From positions 124,001 to 188,000 of the forward strand of contig JACPPC010000001.1 of assembly GCA_016191225.1 (NCBI GenBank): DNA of 64,000 nucleotides, read 5' to 3'. A program made the position numbers and the translations under genes. Every line of letters starts with the position of its first letter. Position 1 is the first letter of the stretch. Origin of the DNA: Gemmatimonadota bacterium (GTDB lineage: Bacteria; Gemmatimonadota; Gemmatimonadetes; Gemmatimonadales; Gemmatimonadaceae). The notes beneath the pieces were generated by a model. That model saw only the letters and a list, made by a program, of their open reading frames with translations, was not told where the DNA came from and made no database searches. Of this stretch, positions 62,172 to 64,000 are shown in pieces.

Positions 62172-62948
62172 ATGGCGCCCGCCACGCTTGCGCTGGCCGC
62201 ATTGTTCGCGGCAGTGATCGGCCTCACCCTTGGCATGATCGGGGGCGGGGGCTCGATCCTGACCGTTCCCGTGTTCGTCTACGTGCTGGGGCTCCCCGCC
62301 AAGCAGGCGATCGCGATGAGCCTGCCGGTGGTGGGCGCCACGAGCCTCGTTGGCGCCGCCGGCCACTGGCGCGTCGGGAACGTGCAGTGGCGCACCGCCC
62401 TCGGGTTCGGCCTCGTGGCGATGGCAGGCTCGTTCGGCGGCGCCCGGCTGGCGCACCTGCTCGACGGCGCGGTGCAGCTCACCCTGCTCGGCGCCGTGAT
62501 GCTGGGGGCGGCGGTGTCGATGCTGCGCTCGCGCGACGAGGCCGTGCCCCCGCGCGAGGGGGCGCCGCGCCGCATCGCCCTCGTGGCCGGCGCCGGGCTC
62601 GGGGTCGGCGTGATGACGGGGCTCGTCGGCATCGGCGGCGGTTTCCTGATCGTGCCGGCGCTGGTGCTCCTCGTTGGCCTCCCCATGAAGCGGGCGGTGG
62701 GCACCTCGCTCGTGGTGATCACCATGAACGCGGCGTCGGGGTTCGCGGGCTACGCCGGGACCACGACCATCGACTGGCGGGGGATGGGGGTGTTCACCGC
62801 CCTCGCGATCGCCGGCGTGCTCGCGGGCACGCGCCTCGCCGCGCACGTTCCCGCCCGGCAGCTCAAGCGCCTCTTCGCGATCTTCCTCGTCGCGATCGCG
62901 ACCTTTGTCCTCTACCAGAACCGCGGCGTCTTCCTCGGCACCCGCTGA
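62172..62948 (+). CDS. TauE/SafE-family sulfite/anion exporter
   Basis: A 258-residue membrane protein with about eight helices. The duplicated TauE signature is clear: IGLTLGMIGGGGSILTVPVF with LPAKQAIAMSLPVVG, and TGLVGIGGGFLIVPALVLLV with LPMKRAVGTSLVVI. Family members export sulfite, sulfoacetate or other anions. The persulfide dioxygenase-like gene begins 17 bases downstream, which supports sulfite as the substrate. The start lies 21 bases from the divergent surface-protein gene. Confidence 0.9.
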   Translation: MAPATLALAALFAAVIGLTLGMIGGGGSILTVPVFVYVLGLPAKQAIAMSLPVVGATSLVGAAGHWRVGNVQWRTALGFGLVAMAGSFGGARLAHLLDGAVQLTLLGAVMLGAAVSMLRSRDEAVPPREGAPRRIALVAGAGLGVGVMTGLVGIGGGFLIVPALVLLVGLPMKRAVGTSLVVITMNAASGFAGYAGTTTIDWRGMGVFTALAIAGVLAGTRLAAHVPARQLKRLFAIFLVAIATFVLYQNRGVFLGTR

Positions 62949-62965
62949 CCTCACCCCACCCGCCC

Positions 62966-64000
62966 ATGCTGCTCAGCCGCCACTTCGACGAACCGCTCGC
63001 GCAGGCCAGCTGGCTGGTGGGGTGCCAGGCCACCGGCACCGCGATCGTGATCGACCCCAACCGCGACGTGCAGGCATGCCTCGACGCCGCGCAGGCCGAC
63101 GGGCTGCGCATCACGCACGTGACCGAGACGCACATCCACGCCGACTTCGTGAGCGGCGCGCGCGAGCTCGCCCAGCGCGCCGGCGCCGAGCTCCTCCTCT
63201 CCGCCGAGGGGGGCGACGACTGGCAGTACGCCTTTCGCGGCGAGCCCAACGTGCGGCTCATTCGCGACGGCGACACGATCGCCGTCGGCAACGTGCGGCT
63301 CGACGTGCGGCACACCCCGGGACACACCCCCGAGCACCTCTGCTTCGTGCTCACCGACACACCGGCGGGACCGCAGCCGATGGGTGTCTTCACGGGCGAC
63401 TTCCTGTTCGTCGGCGACGTCGGCCGGCCGGACCTGCTCGAGCGGGCGGCGAAGGTCGCCGGCACGATGGAGGCCGGCGCCCACGCCCTCTTCGCCTCGC
63501 TGCAGCGATTCAAGTCGCTCCCCGACTGGCTGCAGGTCTGGCCCGGGCACGGCGCCGGCTCGGCGTGCGGCAAGGCGCTGGGGGCGGTGCCGAGCTCGAC
63601 GCTCGGCTACGAAAAGCTCGTCAACTGGGGGCTCGCCACCACCGACGAGGAGGCGTTCGTGCGCGAGGTGCTCGCCGGCCAGCCCGAGCCGCCGGCGTAC
63701 TTCGCCGAGATGAAGCGGATCAACCGCGACGGGCCACCGCCGCTCGGGACCCTCCCCGTGCCGCGCCCCCTGCCGGCCTTCGCCCTCGCCGACGCGCTGG
63801 CCGGCGGCGCGGCCGTGCTCGACCTGCGCCCCGCGGCCGCCTTTGCCGCGCACCACGTCCCCGGCACCACCTGCCTCCCGTACTCGCGCTCGTTCTCGAC
63901 CTACGCCGGCTCGGTGGTGCCGTTCGGGAGCGCGGTGTACCTGCTCGCCGCGGATGCGTCGGGCGACCAGGTGCGCCGCGCCGCACGCGACCTCGCGCTG
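62966..64000 (+). CDS. Persulfide dioxygenase-like MBL-fold protein with rhodanese-like domain (3' end outside window)
   Basis: The first 345 residues are visible; the frame is open at the window end. The metallo-beta-lactamase domain has the motif THIHADFVSGARE (His56, His58, Asp60), His in RHTPGHTPEHLCF, Asp in FTGDFLFVGDVGRPDLLE and His in VWPGHGAGSACGK. This is the mononuclear-iron ETHE1/CstB pattern, oxidising glutathione or protein persulfide to sulfite. From about residue 265 a rhodanese-like domain begins (LADALAGGAAVLDLRPAAAF). With the upstream exporter this forms a sulfide-detoxification pair. Confidence 0.9.
   Translation, partial: MLLSRHFDEPLAQASWLVGCQATGTAIVIDPNRDVQACLDAAQADGLRITHVTETHIHADFVSGARELAQRAGAELLLSAEGGDDWQYAFRGEPNVRLIRDGDTIAVGNVRLDVRHTPGHTPEHLCFVLTDTPAGPQPMGVFTGDFLFVGDVGRPDLLERAAKVAGTMEAGAHALFASLQRFKSLPDWLQVWPGHGAGSACGKALGAVPSSTLGYEKLVNWGLATTDEEAFVREVLAGQPEPPAYFAEMKRINRDGPPPLGTLPVPRPLPAFALADALAGGAAVLDLRPAAAFAAHHVPGTTCLPYSRSFSTYAGSVVPFGSAVYLLAADASGDQVRRAARDLAL

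Overview
The window is GC-rich chromosomal DNA (roughly 70% GC by eye) with almost no spacer. No gap between genes reaches 300 bases, and at least fourteen same-strand neighbours share a four-base ATGA or GTGA stop/start overlap. I saw no phage genes, insertion sequences, CRISPR array, rRNA or tRNA. Gene content (aerobic aromatic and fatty-acid catabolism, fused E1 dehydrogenase, many secreted proteins, a TonB-plug-only protein, Gram-negative outer-membrane proteins) together with an interspersed palindromic repeat suggests a Gram-negative soil or freshwater heterotroph, most like Gemmatimonadota. The phylum call is inference.

Region 1 (1-12.7 kb) looks like a glycan-use locus. A minus-strand operon encodes a family-5 solute-binding lipoprotein, a 988-aa heparinase II/III-type lyase, a TrmJ-like RNA methyltransferase, a class III aminotransferase-like enzyme and two amidohydrolases; the second amidohydrolase has lost its metal ligands. 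Head-to-head with the binding protein are two DppB/DppC permeases, followed by a convergent GH38 alpha-mannosidase. No transporter ATPase is present.

Region 2 (12.8-23.7 kb) holds housekeeping and envelope genes: a DedA protein, Mn-type superoxide dismutase, a CPA2 antiporter coupled to arginine decarboxylase, a small secreted protein, a DUF502 protein, an active/inactive pair of M16 peptidases, a YceI protein and an MFS transporter. The MFS gene carries an in-frame copy of the palindromic repeat.

Region 3 (24-38.8 kb) covers fatty-acid and lipid metabolism: a FadN-type hydroxyacyl-CoA dehydrogenase with its thiolase, an acyl-CoA dehydrogenase with a neighbouring kinase-like gene (together resembling human ACAD10/11), an SDR, a patatin, a flavin reductase, an MsbA-like ABC exporter and an alpha/beta hydrolase. 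Embedded here are an ECF sigma factor unit, a secreted M55 D-aminopeptidase and a small lipoprotein.

Region 4 (38.8-52.5 kb) is the phenylacetyl-CoA pathway: paaG-H-I-J-Y-Z and paaA-B-C-D plus an MFS permease, all on the minus strand. The two blocks are separated by an oppositely oriented fused 2-oxoacid dehydrogenase E1 gene. paaE, paaK and a dedicated paaF are not in the window.

Region 5 (52.5-59.2 kb) is tyrosine catabolism: acetoacetyl-CoA synthetase, hppD, hmgA and a divergent Glu/Leu/Phe/Val dehydrogenase-like gene. A long hairpin and a candidate operator lie in the hppD leader. Facing this cluster is the secreted TonB-plug-only protein. The window closes (59.2-64 kb) with a large surface protein combining a peptidase motif, a beta-propeller and a barrel, then a TauE/SafE exporter and a persulfide dioxygenase/rhodanese-like gene that runs off the end.
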